Assembly (NCBI GenBank): GCA_004321915.1
Contig: SCQE01000079.1
Span: 1-48,596, forward strand
Source of the DNA: Nitrospirota bacterium
GTDB lineage: Bacteria > Nitrospirota > Thermodesulfovibrionia > Thermodesulfovibrionales > Dissulfurispiraceae
Direction of reading: 5' to 3'
Length of the DNA: 48,596 nucleotides
Part shown: positions 25,594 through 34,050 of the stretch, piece by piece
Layout of the letters: each line of letters starts with the position of its first letter
Numbering within the stretch: position 1 is the first letter of the stretch
Notes under the pieces: model-generated
Database searches by the model: none
Told to the model about the DNA's origin: nothing
Seen by the model: the letters and a program-made list of their open reading frames with translations, nothing else
Translations under genes and position numbers: made by a program

Positions 25594-26368
25594 TAAAAAA
25601 CCTTATGGTCTGCGCCGCCACCTCGTCTTTTTGAAAATCCAGAGTCAGCATGTGGTATGAATTGTCCAAAAATATCTTCCGCACATCGGACGAACCGATA
25701 TGCCTTTCGACATAGTCCGCATTTTTTGTGCTCGCGATATCGTCTTCGAGAGCGTGCAGCAAGAGCGTGGGGGTCTTTACTTCGGGTATTATTTTCTTTA
25801 CTGCGCCGATATGCTTGAACAGTTCATGCATGGCCCTCGAAGGGAATTTCGAATAGGCTATTATGTTGTCCTGCAATGCCGCAGCAATATGCTTTCTCAT
25901 ACGCTCGTCCTTTATGCCGTATGGTTCCCGCTCTTCGTAAGAATAAAAATATTTCAAAGGCGGATAGTAAGAAACAGGCAGCAGGAACTTGTACCACGGC
26001 AGGCTCCATCCGTCATAAGAGAGCGTCGTAGAAAGCATAGCTATTGCGGACAAATCTTCTTTGACCTCGTAAGCGAGGTAAAGCGAAAAAAGGGCGCCCA
26101 TGCACAGACCTGCCGCAAAGACATTTCTGTGTCCCTTTTTTAGCAGATCGAATTCTTCACGCACAGTAGCGTACCAGTCCTGCCATCGTGTTTTTAACAG
26201 GTCGTCTATCGAGGTCCCATGCCCGGCAAGACAGGGCCCTTTGACAGTATATCCCGCCCTGTTAAGGTGGCGGGCAAGGTTTTTCAGCTCGAACGGGCTG
26301 CCGGTCAATCCATGGATAAGCAGTACCGCATCGTCCCCGCCCTTAAGATCGATCATATGGTCCTTCAA
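25577..26368 (-). CDS. alpha/beta hydrolase with Cys nucleophile
   Basis: The 263-residue protein is similar to Est30-type carboxylesterases. The oxyanion strand VLLIHGLTGSPFEL is near residue 15. The nucleophile elbow reads GLCMGALFSL near residue 93, so the usual Ser of G-x-S-x-G is Cys. The acid residue is probably in ALEDDIASTKN and the catalytic His in DNSYHMLTLD near residue 240. Cys nucleophiles in this fold occur in enzymes that hold or transfer acyl groups (PhaC, dienelactone hydrolase, some thioesterases). Because the neighbours are ketosynthase and ACP, a chain-releasing thioesterase or acyltransferase is a sensible inference. It overlaps the ketosynthase gene by 4 bases. Confidence 0.8.
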   Translation of the reverse strand: MKDHMIDLKGGDDAVLLIHGLTGSPFELKNLARHLNRAGYTVKGPCLAGHGTSIDDLLKTRWQDWYATVREEFDLLKKGHRNVFAAGLCMGALFSLYLAYEVKEDLSAIAMLSTTLSYDGWSLPWYKFLLPVSYYPPLKYFYSYEEREPYGIKDERMRKHIAAALQDNIIAYSKFPSRAMHELFKHIGAVKKIIPEVKTPTLLLHALEDDIASTKNADYVERHIGSSDVRKIFLDNSYHMLTLDFQKDEVAAQTIRFFNEHAG

Positions 26369-27594
26369 ACAGCCCTCGCAATAAGGACAGCGTTGGTCCC
26401 TCCAAAGGCAAATGAATTGGACATTACGGCGCGAACATCTATGCCGGTCCTGCCCTCATTCGGAACATAATCGAGGTCGCAGTCAGGGTCGGGCTGACGG
26501 AGATTTGCGGTTGGAGGCACCGCCTTATTTCTAATGGCGAGCAGGGCAACGGCAAACTCAACAGCGCCAGCAGCCCCCATCAAATGGCCTATCATGGATT
26601 TTGAAGAGCTTACAGGCACATTAAAGGCTTGAGCGCCAAAGGCCTTTTTTATGGCTTGCGTCTCTGAGCTGTCATTGGCAAAAGTTGCGGTCCCGTGCGC
26701 ATTGATATAATCGATCATATCGGCGGTCATGGACGCTTCCTGCAAGGCCTGTTTTATCGCCCGGGCCTGTCCGTCCGGAGACGGGCTTGTTATATGATTT
26801 GCGTCGGCCGTTGAACCGTAACCGCTTATCTCCCCGTAAATATAAGCGCCTCTCTTTTTTGCCCGTTCCATATTCTCGAGCACGACCATACCCGAACCTT
26901 CGCCGAGCACCATTCCGGTCCTGTCCTTTGAAAACGGCCTGCATGATGAGGAAGGATTTTCCGCGTCCTCTTTTGCGAGTACCCCGAGCGATTCCCAAGC
27001 CTTGCATGAGCCGTAGGTGATCACGCTTTCCGCGCCCCCCGCAAGCATCAGATCGGCAAGGCCGTATTTAATCTGTCTGTAGGCTTCACCGATGGCCAGA
27101 GCGGAAGACGCGCAGGCGTTAGAATATGTAAGGCACGGGCCGGAAAGACCGTACTTTATCGAAATGTAGGACGCGGGGGCATTGCACATGATCTTGGTTA
27201 TAAAAAGAGGGCTGACCCTCGAAGCGCCCTGTTTGTATAGATTCAGGTATATATCGTCGAGTGCGTGGGCCCCGCCGAGCCCTGTGCCGAAGCATACGCC
27301 TGCGGTATCTTTTTCGGATTCGGCAAGCTCGACACCGGCATCTTTCCATGCCGACGAGGCCGCGATCAACGACAGCTGCACATTGCGGTCGTAAATGTTC
27401 AGCTGTTTTTTCGAAAAATGTTCCAATGGATCAAAAGCAGCTTCAGCGGCGATCCTTACCGAAAGACCCTCTGCAAAATCGGCCGAAATCCTTTTGATCC
27501 CGGAACGTCCCGACATAAGGTCCTCAAAAAATGTCCGTGGGTCCTGTCCTAACGAGGTGATAAAGCCGAGGCCTGTGACTGCTACCCTTCTCAA
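26365..27594 (-). CDS. beta-ketoacyl-ACP synthase, FabF/KAS II type
   Basis: The 409-residue protein is a condensing enzyme that extends or primes an acyl chain on ACP. The catalytic triad is complete: Cys in SNACASSALAIG (near residue 165), His in NAHGTATFAND (near 300), and His in SMIGHLMGAAG (near 335). The frame is open to a TTG at 27627, which would overlap the ACP gene by 26 bases; I prefer the TTG at 27594 because it gives the usual start MRRVAVTGLGFIT and a 7-base gap after the ACP stop. It differs from housekeeping FabF by its setting in a biosynthetic operon, so it is probably specialised. Confidence 0.9.
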   Translation of the reverse strand: MRRVAVTGLGFITSLGQDPRTFFEDLMSGRSGIKRISADFAEGLSVRIAAEAAFDPLEHFSKKQLNIYDRNVQLSLIAASSAWKDAGVELAESEKDTAGVCFGTGLGGAHALDDIYLNLYKQGASRVSPLFITKIMCNAPASYISIKYGLSGPCLTYSNACASSALAIGEAYRQIKYGLADLMLAGGAESVITYGSCKAWESLGVLAKEDAENPSSSCRPFSKDRTGMVLGEGSGMVVLENMERAKKRGAYIYGEISGYGSTADANHITSPSPDGQARAIKQALQEASMTADMIDYINAHGTATFANDSSETQAIKKAFGAQAFNVPVSSSKSMIGHLMGAAGAVEFAVALLAIRNKAVPPTANLRQPDPDCDLDYVPNEGRTGIDVRAVMSNSFAFGGTNAVLIARAV

Positions 27595-27601
27595 AACAGG
27601 C

Positions 27602-27847
27602 TTAAGCCTTCCCCTGTTGTTCCGCAACGAGGCGGTCTATGATTGAAACGAGGTCTTGGACCGTATTGATCGTAACATCGCGTTCAGGCACTTTTATATT
27701 AAACTCGTCCTCTATCGCAAAAATAAACTCTATCCTGTCTAGAGAATCAAGACCGAGGCTTTCGAGCGTGGCATCGAGAGAGACCGAGTCTTCTTTAAAA
27801 TCGAGTTTGTCCGCAAAAAGCTGTCTTACTCTTTCGTATGTGCCCAT
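27602..27847 (-). CDS. acyl carrier protein
   Basis: The 81-residue acidic protein has the phosphopantetheine attachment site at Ser in ESLGLDSLDRIEFIFAIED (near residue 36), followed by the helix FNIKVPERD typical of ACP. It would carry the growing or activated acyl group for the adjacent ketosynthase. Genes for malonyl transferase, ketoreductase or dehydratase are not in this operon, so primary fatty acid enzymes may supply these steps. It lies 6 bases after the exporter gene and 7 bases before the ketosynthase start. Confidence 0.93.
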   Translation of the reverse strand: MGTYERVRQLFADKLDFKEDSVSLDATLESLGLDSLDRIEFIFAIEDEFNIKVPERDVTINTVQDLVSIIDRLVAEQQGKA

Positions 27848-27853
27848 CGAGCA

Positions 27854-28216
27854 TTATCCTGCCTGAACAATAAGGCCTATACCCGCGGCCGTGATGCCTA
27901 TGCCCCACCATTCGGCACGGCTGACATCCTCTTTAAGCACAAGCACTGAAAAAAATATGATGAATACTTTCTGCATGCCTGTCAGCGGAAAAGCTATCGA
28001 AAGCGGCACTATTGAAAGTATAAAAAGCCATATAATATTGTCGATAAGGTAAGTCAATAATCCCGCTATGACCCAGCGATTTCTGAGCAGTTGCAGATAA
28101 TAGGCTATCCCATCCGTCTCGCAGTGGATCGATGCGCCTTTTTTCAAGCACAGGTGGGTGACGCCCTCCATGGAAGCGCCAATCACAAAAAGCGGAGCCA
28201 ACTTTAACAATGTCAT
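27854..28216 (-). CDS. small EamA/SMR-type four-helix transporter
   Basis: The 120-residue protein has four hydrophobic helices (about residues 3-18, 45-64, 70-90 and 98-118), with LSIAFPLTGMQKVFIIFFSVLVLKE in the third and WWGIGITAAGIGLIV in the fourth. This is the layout of half-size EamA/DMT proteins, such as the ArnE/ArnF flippase subunits and SMR exporters, which act as dimers. In this operon it could move a lipid-linked or amino-group-carrying product across the inner membrane. It starts one base after the aminotransferase stop and ends 6 bases before the ACP gene. The substrate is unknown. Confidence 0.8.
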   Translation of the reverse strand: MTLLKLAPLFVIGASMEGVTHLCLKKGASIHCETDGIAYYLQLLRNRWVIAGLLTYLIDNIIWLFILSIVPLSIAFPLTGMQKVFIIFFSVLVLKEDVSRAEWWGIGITAAGIGLIVQAG

Positions 28217-28217
28217 C

Positions 28218-29585
28218 CTATACTCCGCACCTTTTCACCAAAGACCCGAACAACTCGGCAAACAAATCTATCTCCTCATAAGTTATGGTCAAGGCAGGGG
28301 CCAGAGTAAATACGTTCTTGTAGTATCCGCCCACGTCGAGCACAAGCCCGCATTTCCTGCCTTTCGTATCTATATTCCCTTTCATTCCCTCTTGGAATAT
28401 GGCATCGGTAAGTTCCCTGTCCGGAGTATAGCCGTCCGATTTGGTCATCTCGACGCGCAAAGCAAGGCCTATTCCGTCAACATCCCCTATCACCGGATAT
28501 TTTTTCTTGAGGTCCCTCAGACGTTCGAGCATGTAAGCGCCTTTCTCCGCCACCGTCTTTTCAAAATCGTTTTTCTTGACATAGTCCATAACGGCAAGCC
28601 CCGCCGCTGTCCCGAGCGGATTGCTCGAAAATGTGGAGTGCGTACAGCCGGCCGGAAATATCGAGGGATTGATCAACTCCTCCCTCGCCCAAAGACCGGA
28701 CAAGGGGTTCAGCCCGTTCGTAAGGGATTTGGCAAAAGTCACCACATCCGGCTTAAATCCGAAATGCTCCGCGGCCCATAGTTTGCCGGTCCTGTAAAAA
28801 CCCATCTGTATCTCGTCGTCAACCAGCAGGATGCCGTATTTCTTCAAAATCGCCGCGAGCTTCGCAAAATATTCCGGAGGCGGCACAATGTACCCGCCGG
28901 TTGCCTGAAGCGGCTCCATATAAAAAGCAGCATACTCCACTTCGTTGTCTTTCTTGTCTATAATGCCGTAATACTCCGTCTCGAAAAGTTTTTCGAACTG
29001 ACGGATGCATTCATACCCGCATTCGCCCTTCTTTAATCCGTAAAAACAGCGGTAGCAGTACGGGAATGGTATGAAATTCGCCCTGTTGCCGAAATGGCCG
29101 TATCTCTTCCTGTACCGGAAACTGCTCGTAATCTCGGTAGCCGCAAGCGTGCGGCCGTGATAGCCGCCCATAAAGGCCAGCGTAAGCGACTTGCCCTTTT
29201 TAAAATTGCGCACAAGCTTCATGCTGTCCTCGACAGCTTGAGAGCCGCCAACATTGAAATGCACCCTGCCCTTTTCTCCGAACCTCTTTTCGGTCTCGGT
29301 CGCTATGGAAGCGGCAAGAAGGATTTTCTCTTTATGAAGGTATTGCGAGGCAACCTGAGGAAGCGTCTTCATCTGCAGGTCGTGGGCAGCCTCTATTTCC
29401 GGGTTGCGGTATCCGAAGTTCACGGCAGAATACCACATCTGCACATCGAGGTAAGGCGTGCCGTTCATATCATAAAGCCAAGAACCTTCGCACTTTGCGA
29501 ATATGTTCGGATGCTCAAGATAATGCACCGTATCGCCGTATGAGCAATATTTAGCTTCGAGGTCGAGAAGTTCTTTTTCGGTCAT
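28218..29585 (-). CDS. class III PLP-dependent aminotransferase
   Basis: The 455-residue protein is an aminotransferase of the omega-amino acid/ornithine type. Seen are the phosphate-binding GGSQAVEDSMK (near residue 120), GGYHGRTLAATEITSS, the Asp that binds the PLP ring in LLVDDEIQMGFYRTG, and the Schiff-base Lys in VTFAKSLTNGLNPLSG (near residue 285). A Cys-rich insert CYRCFYGLKKGECGYEC (about residues 180-200) is unusual and could bind metal or form disulfides. It would move an amino group to a carbonyl in the product of this cluster. It overlaps the phosphatase gene by 4 bases. Confidence 0.9.
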   Translation of the reverse strand: MTEKELLDLEAKYCSYGDTVHYLEHPNIFAKCEGSWLYDMNGTPYLDVQMWYSAVNFGYRNPEIEAAHDLQMKTLPQVASQYLHKEKILLAASIATETEKRFGEKGRVHFNVGGSQAVEDSMKLVRNFKKGKSLTLAFMGGYHGRTLAATEITSSFRYRKRYGHFGNRANFIPFPYCYRCFYGLKKGECGYECIRQFEKLFETEYYGIIDKKDNEVEYAAFYMEPLQATGGYIVPPPEYFAKLAAILKKYGILLVDDEIQMGFYRTGKLWAAEHFGFKPDVVTFAKSLTNGLNPLSGLWAREELINPSIFPAGCTHSTFSSNPLGTAAGLAVMDYVKKNDFEKTVAEKGAYMLERLRDLKKKYPVIGDVDGIGLALRVEMTKSDGYTPDRELTDAIFQEGMKGNIDTKGRKCGLVLDVGGYYKNVFTLAPALTITYEEIDLFAELFGSLVKRCGV

Positions 29586-30352
29586 TGTACGAAGGCCCCT
29601 GCATTAAAAGATGTGGTTGTCTTTTCGGTCTCATTAAATCCAAAATTCCGGCTTTCGATGAGCAAAGCCAAACTGTTTTCGACTGACGTAAAATCCAAAA
29701 AGGCGGTGTGGTCCAGCTTTCTCGTCCTGCAATAATCCGTCAGCTTTTTCTTCGAAAACACATGCGCCGACTCTTCAGCCAAACAAAAATCGCTCCTGCC
29801 GTCCCCTATATGCACCACCGGAAGCCCCCCGGAATTCGCCCTCGCAACACTGCATTTGCATACGCCGGAAGAGCATCCTGTCTTATTGTGAGGAAATGAG
29901 GTCATAATCTCGCCGTCAATCTCGGTAATCCTGTTGGAATAAACCGGAAGGTCCGGAAGACCTGACTTTGAAAGGATTTTTTTGATGATCAGGTCGAACC
30001 CGTCGCTTATGATCGCAAAAGGTATTTCATTGTTCCTTAAGAAATCCACAAAAGAATTAAAGGTCTTATTGACCGAAAATTCACCCGCATAATCGAGTAT
30101 ATCGCCGAGAGACGCGTCGATAAGCCCGATCTGCCGGGAAAGACATTCCATAGAGCCTATCGCGTCTGCTTCCCAAAGCCTTTCAATGGATTCCCATTCG
30201 GGGCTGGCAAACTTTTTTATGACCGCATCGGTGATATCGCAGTCGGTAATAGTGCCGTCAAAATCGATAGAGACAAAAAAGCCGCGCTTTTCGTCCGGGA
30301 CCGGAAAGACAGTCTCGACAGGCACAAAAATATCATTAAGTTTTATCGGCAT
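29582..30352 (-). CDS. HAD-superfamily phosphatase, MtnX/SerB-like
   Basis: The 256-residue protein has HAD motif I SIDFDGTITDCD (near residue 30, both Asp present), motif II in FAIISDGFDLIIKK with the conserved Ser, a Lys in the region of motif III, and motif IV in VVHIGDGRSDFCLAEES. The cap and spacing match HAD-IB enzymes of the MtnX type that remove phosphate from small metabolites. The Cys-rich segment CSSGVCKCSVARA near residue 160 is a family trait in some MtnX-like proteins. It is the first gene of the seven-gene minus-strand operon, so its promoter should lie just to the right, in 30353-30527. Confidence 0.85.
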   Translation of the reverse strand: MPIKLNDIFVPVETVFPVPDEKRGFFVSIDFDGTITDCDITDAVIKKFASPEWESIERLWEADAIGSMECLSRQIGLIDASLGDILDYAGEFSVNKTFNSFVDFLRNNEIPFAIISDGFDLIIKKILSKSGLPDLPVYSNRITEIDGEIMTSFPHNKTGCSSGVCKCSVARANSGGLPVVHIGDGRSDFCLAEESAHVFSKKKLTDYCRTRKLDHTAFLDFTSVENSLALLIESRNFGFNETEKTTTSFNAGAFVQ

Positions 30353-30696
30353 CTTACCCCTCTTTAAAATTAGCCGGACATATGGATTGCAAGGATCATA
30401 CCAAAATCAAATCTTTATTTTTCAATTTGTTGCATTGACCGGAAAACAATATGCGCAAAAAACGTATACGCTTAAAGTAGAATATCCAGTATATTCATCG
30501 GTGAAAGAAAACAGGGCCGCCGGCAATACGGACGGATTCGACGCATTGATGTCAATTTCGTACGAAGCACATGCCGGTGAAATCAAACATTATTCGTTTT
30601 AGCTTATGCGCTATCCCTAATACTTTCGTTATCTATATGCATACTGCTTGCCGAATTTCGATTGAGGTATCTCGATACACTCGCTCTCTTTGTTTA
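30353..30696 (+). other. intergenic region with a possible gene fragment
   Basis: No complete gene is seen in these 344 bases. The plus strand holds an open stretch of about 65 codons ending at a TAG at 30602 whose translation (for example KTYTLKVEYPVYSS, then NTDGFDALMSISYEAHAGE) looks protein-like, but there is no plausible start or ribosome site; it may be a remnant of a truncated gene. The left copy of the 22-bp direct repeat falls inside it. The promoter of the minus-strand biosynthetic operon is expected here, but no clear boxes stand out. Confidence 0.4.
30528..30549 (+). repeat. 22-bp direct repeat, left copy
   Basis: The sequence begins ACGGACGGATTCG and ends ACGCATTGA, and is identical base for base to 34051-34072. 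The bases on either side of the two copies do not match, so the repeat is exactly 22 bp. It marks the left edge of the NACHT cassette. Confidence 0.9.
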
Positions 30697-32790
30697 TTAT
30701 TCAATCTTGTCCCAAGAGCGAGAGGCTATGTGATCTCTGAGCATTAGATGCAGGAATCTATAGCTGCCTCCTACTCTTTGGAGGATTTTTCGTTCGGACA
30801 TCTCATCGAGAAAACGCACGTATTGGAAAGGCAGTCTTTTTTGGCGCCACAGCAAAAAACGAAGGCAATAATGTTCTATGTAAGCTTGCCCACCGAATAT
30901 AAGGTACAACATAAACCAGAAAAGAAATGGATAAGAAGAAAAATACTTATACAATAAAAGTGCAAAAAATATACTTAGCGGCACGGAAAAAAATAAAGCA
31001 TTCAACATAGAATTTCGGATTCCTTGGTTTGCATTCTTTTTTTTCAGAAGAGGCTGCTTTAGCTCTGTCAGCCCAAAAGCCAACCCCATAAGCAGCCCAA
31101 AAGTCAGCGCCATAGCCAGCCCACCCATAGCCAGCCCACCCATAGCCAGCCCACCCATAGCCAGCCCACCCATAGCCAGCCCACCCATAATCAACCCTAC
31201 AACTAGCCCTACAACCAGCTGTGAGGCTATGTTAGAAAATAATACTCTAACATTATTTTTTGATGAGAGAGAGGACAGTCGTATCAATTCAACAGGATCG
31301 ATAACGGGGGGCTTAATTTCGGAAAAAAATACAAGCAGCCCTACAAGCAGCCCTACAACCAGCCCTACAACCAGCCCGCCAGCCCCCCAACCAACCAGCC
31401 AACCAGCAAGCCCTGCAACTATGCCGTAAGTCAATCTGTATTGCATGCCGGTTTTACTGAACAATATAGTATCTTGTTCAGTAAACAGCCCCCAAGCAAG
31501 CCCCCAAGCAAGCCCGCCAGCAAGCGCCCCAGCAAGCCCCCCAATCAGCCCGCCAGCAAGCATTGTAAGCAATATTAAACTTAATCCGAGCATTGAGGGG
31601 TATTTCAGTAGAGTGGGCTGAAGGCTTTCAAGTGCGAATTCTGTTTGAGAGCGAGATTTCAGGAGTTCGGCAAGCCATGTCAACCAATCAAGCTTCTGCC
31701 GAATTGAGGGTAATAGACATGATGCACCTTCATTGCCAAGCTTTTGCTTAATGAACTCATTTAGCAGATACTTGCGATTTTCTTCTTCTGAATTACAAAC
31801 CAGTGCAACGTCGGTTTCCAGAGTTGTCCGGCATAGGACCATAATACTTAAAAAAAGCGGCGTCTGAGCAAGTGATAGCAAGGGAGGATGCTTTTGTAAA
31901 AACTGGATCAGTTTAAAACAGTTTAAATTGTGAAGGTATTCAAAAAGTATGTCTTGGCTTAACGGCTCGATATAGACCGCGCCGTTAAGGTTCAGTCGAG
32001 CTGATAGGTGTTTATATTCATCTATTCTTGAACAGATAACCAGCCGCATCTGTTGCAGTTGGAATTCATTGATTTGTTGAATAAACAACTCTTGGAGGGT
32101 TGTTTTCAGTTCATCAAGCCCATCGATAAAGGGAAGAATGCTCCCCTTTTCTATCAATTTTTGGCCGATTTTCGGAGAAAGCCTGAACATGATTTTCATC
32201 TGGTCGGCAAGCCATGAGACGATTGGCTCTCCGGCCCAAGTAGAGCATTCAAAAATTACCGGTACAGGCCGATTGGAGTTTTTCTGAGCTTCATCTAATA
32301 GATACTCTGATAGCTCAAGTAGTGTTGTGGTTTTCCCGGAGCCCGGCTGTCCGAGGATCAACAGTTTGCCTTGAATTTCTGGCAAATTGTAAACGTCCTT
32401 GATAGTTTTACCATCAGGGACAGGATGATCTGGCTTTTTTCCTATGGCTCCCATCTTTAATGACGGAAAAACCTGAGAATATTGAATATCCATCTTAAGC
32501 GAAATGGAAACATCCTCATGGAGGGACGATGCCAACCTACACTTGGTGTCCGAAATGAGGCGTTCTATAAGATCACTCCGTGTAACTTCGTCAGGCCATC
32601 CACGCTGTTGGAGTTTGGACAAGCCGACAGCTGTTGTAAGAGCGGCCGATTTATGTCGTTTGAATAACCAGACAAGGAAGGTTATGAAAAGGACTAATAT
32701 TGAAGTGCCGATGCCGCTCCACGCTACTTCAGGATGTTCCATGAACCACGCCCATGTGAATTTAAACCATACTGCAATGTTATCAATCAA
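30697..32790 (-). CDS. membrane NACHT-type STAND NTPase
   Basis: The 697-residue protein starts with one membrane helix (about residues 26-43). The NTPase core has Walker A GQPGSGKTTT (147-156), Walker B LPFIDGLDEL (219-228, with the small-residue/Asp pattern of NACHT proteins), and sensor 1 LVICSRIDEY (250-259). After a winged-helix-like region, residues from about 400 to 640 form a very Gly/Ala/Leu-rich multi-helix membrane part that includes five tandem GGLAM units. Bacterial NACHT proteins include several that protect against phage by oligomerising and killing the cell; a membrane C-terminus suggests pore formation. That role is inferred. Its upstream neighbour is 172 bases away and may be a partner. 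Confidence 0.85.
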   Translation of the reverse strand: MIDNIAVWFKFTWAWFMEHPEVAWSGIGTSILVLFITFLVWLFKRHKSAALTTAVGLSKLQQRGWPDEVTRSDLIERLISDTKCRLASSLHEDVSISLKMDIQYSQVFPSLKMGAIGKKPDHPVPDGKTIKDVYNLPEIQGKLLILGQPGSGKTTTLLELSEYLLDEAQKNSNRPVPVIFECSTWAGEPIVSWLADQMKIMFRLSPKIGQKLIEKGSILPFIDGLDELKTTLQELFIQQINEFQLQQMRLVICSRIDEYKHLSARLNLNGAVYIEPLSQDILFEYLHNLNCFKLIQFLQKHPPLLSLAQTPLFLSIMVLCRTTLETDVALVCNSEEENRKYLLNEFIKQKLGNEGASCLLPSIRQKLDWLTWLAELLKSRSQTEFALESLQPTLLKYPSMLGLSLILLTMLAGGLIGGLAGALAGGLAWGLAWGLFTEQDTILFSKTGMQYRLTYGIVAGLAGWLVGWGAGGLVVGLVVGLLVGLLVFFSEIKPPVIDPVELIRLSSLSSKNNVRVLFSNIASQLVVGLVVGLIMGGLAMGGLAMGGLAMGGLAMGGLAMALTFGLLMGLAFGLTELKQPLLKKKNANQGIRNSMLNALFFSVPLSIFFALLLYKYFSSYPFLFWFMLYLIFGGQAYIEHYCLRFLLWRQKRLPFQYVRFLDEMSERKILQRVGGSYRFLHLMLRDHIASRSWDKIE
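31111..31185 (-). repeat. five perfect 15-bp tandem repeats inside the NACHT gene
   Basis: The unit CATAGCCAGCCCACC is repeated five times without a mismatch and encodes GGLAM five times on the minus strand. Related degenerate 12-bp and 15-bp Gly-Leu-Val repeats continue on both sides (about 31330-31420 and 31480-31560). Perfect identity implies recent expansion; copy number is likely to vary between strains. Confidence 0.9.
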
Positions 32791-32962
32791 TGTTTCTCCA
32801 CGCCATTTGGCGCTGGCCCCATTTTCCGTTTAACGTCCCGATAATTATTGTCCGGCATAATAACTGTCACTATGCTCTCTTGTATTTGGGCTTCGATGTC
32901 GTCTCGCCTTATCTATCGCATCCCTGACATTTCGCCTGATGGAGTACTCCTTTAGTCCTTCG

Positions 32963-33841
32963 TTAGCCAGTACCTTTTGATTTGTCAGCTAATAGTGTTT
33001 TTAGTGCATGATTCAACTCTGCTTCATCTTTTAATGCTTGCGCCAAACGTTCTGAAAGTTCGATCAGAATAACTCTTACACTGCTTGCAATTTCGAGACA
33101 TGCTTCATCAGTCTTATCGTGAACCCCTTCACTCAGAGCCCCATGCAGCAATGATAAGGGATTGTGGCCATTTATTAATAGGCTCTGTGGGATACCTTTC
33201 TTTACCGATGAAAGAGCCTTGCTGAATTGCGTTTCTTTTAACGCGCTTTCGAGTTCAGCAATACTCTCTTTTGGTGCGCCAAGCTGAGTAGCAACTTTGA
33301 TTATTTCCCTCAATATACGATCTTTTTGGTTTTCGACAACCCGTCGATAATAAACAAAAGCACCAATTCCTAATCCTTGGTTCTCACATCTCCGACCTCT
33401 CAGAAACAGTTCTCTATCAGGACCTATTAAACTGATTAGTCGAGCCGGCGTCGGAGGACCAAAAGGTGGAAGCTCCCCAAATTTGTAACAATGACCTGAG
33501 AGTTTACTTTGATCAGTTTTTGCAGCAAGAGCAAAAACTTTATCTGTTTTCTGACAATTGGAACACTTGTATGTCAGATAAAAAAATTTCCACGACAAAC
33601 TAAGGTCAGGCGCTGTAGTTATACATCTAAAAAATCTTGTGCCATTACAAACATCATTTGAACAATGTAATTGTATTTCAGGAATTCCCATGACCTCCGC
33701 TGAATAGCCAGCGCGATACTCACGAGTTGCTATATCACTAATGGCTATAGCTTGGTTTGGCGGCATGCTTTCCAAGAAATCAACCAATGTTAGAACTTGC
33801 ACTTCCGGTTCCTCGGGTTTGCTGTTTTCTTCTGCGCCCAT
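32963..33841 (-). CDS. zinc-ribbon protein with DUF4145-like region
   Basis: The 292-residue protein has two Cys pairs in its first third: CSNDVCNGTRFFRC (near residue 66) and CSNCQKTDKVFALA (near residue 94), which together look like a zinc ribbon. The second half, with LGIGAFVYYRRVVENQKDRIL and LHGALSEGVHDKTDEACLEIASSVRVILIEL, resembles the helical DUF4145 family, often found in restriction and defence loci. No catalytic motif is seen. It is upstream of the NACHT gene on the same strand and in the same 22-bp-bounded segment, so a sensor or partner role is possible. Family call by eye only. Confidence 0.6.
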   Translation of the reverse strand: MGAEENSKPEEPEVQVLTLVDFLESMPPNQAIAISDIATREYRAGYSAEVMGIPEIQLHCSNDVCNGTRFFRCITTAPDLSLSWKFFYLTYKCSNCQKTDKVFALAAKTDQSKLSGHCYKFGELPPFGPPTPARLISLIGPDRELFLRGRRCENQGLGIGAFVYYRRVVENQKDRILREIIKVATQLGAPKESIAELESALKETQFSKALSSVKKGIPQSLLINGHNPLSLLHGALSEGVHDKTDEACLEIASSVRVILIELSERLAQALKDEAELNHALKTLLADKSKGTG

Positions 33842-34050
33842 TTTATTTCTCCATTTGTTTCAGGCTGCTAAGTTATTATTTAAACATTGATAACAAAATG
33901 GCATATTGTAAGGCCTCATGACGAACTACTCCCCCTTCAGACCGACTCTGATGATTTCGGAATGAATGTTGGATAGTACCAAAATTCCCCCACAACGTCA
34001 AGAAAACCATAAACCATAAATTCATCTTCCAAATAGGACTCCATACAGAC

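Noticed and set aside
31111-31185. Five 15-bp direct repeats considered as a DNA-level regulatory repeat
   Set aside because: They are in frame inside the NACHT gene, encode GGLAM and continue into degenerate coding repeats, so protein slippage explains them.
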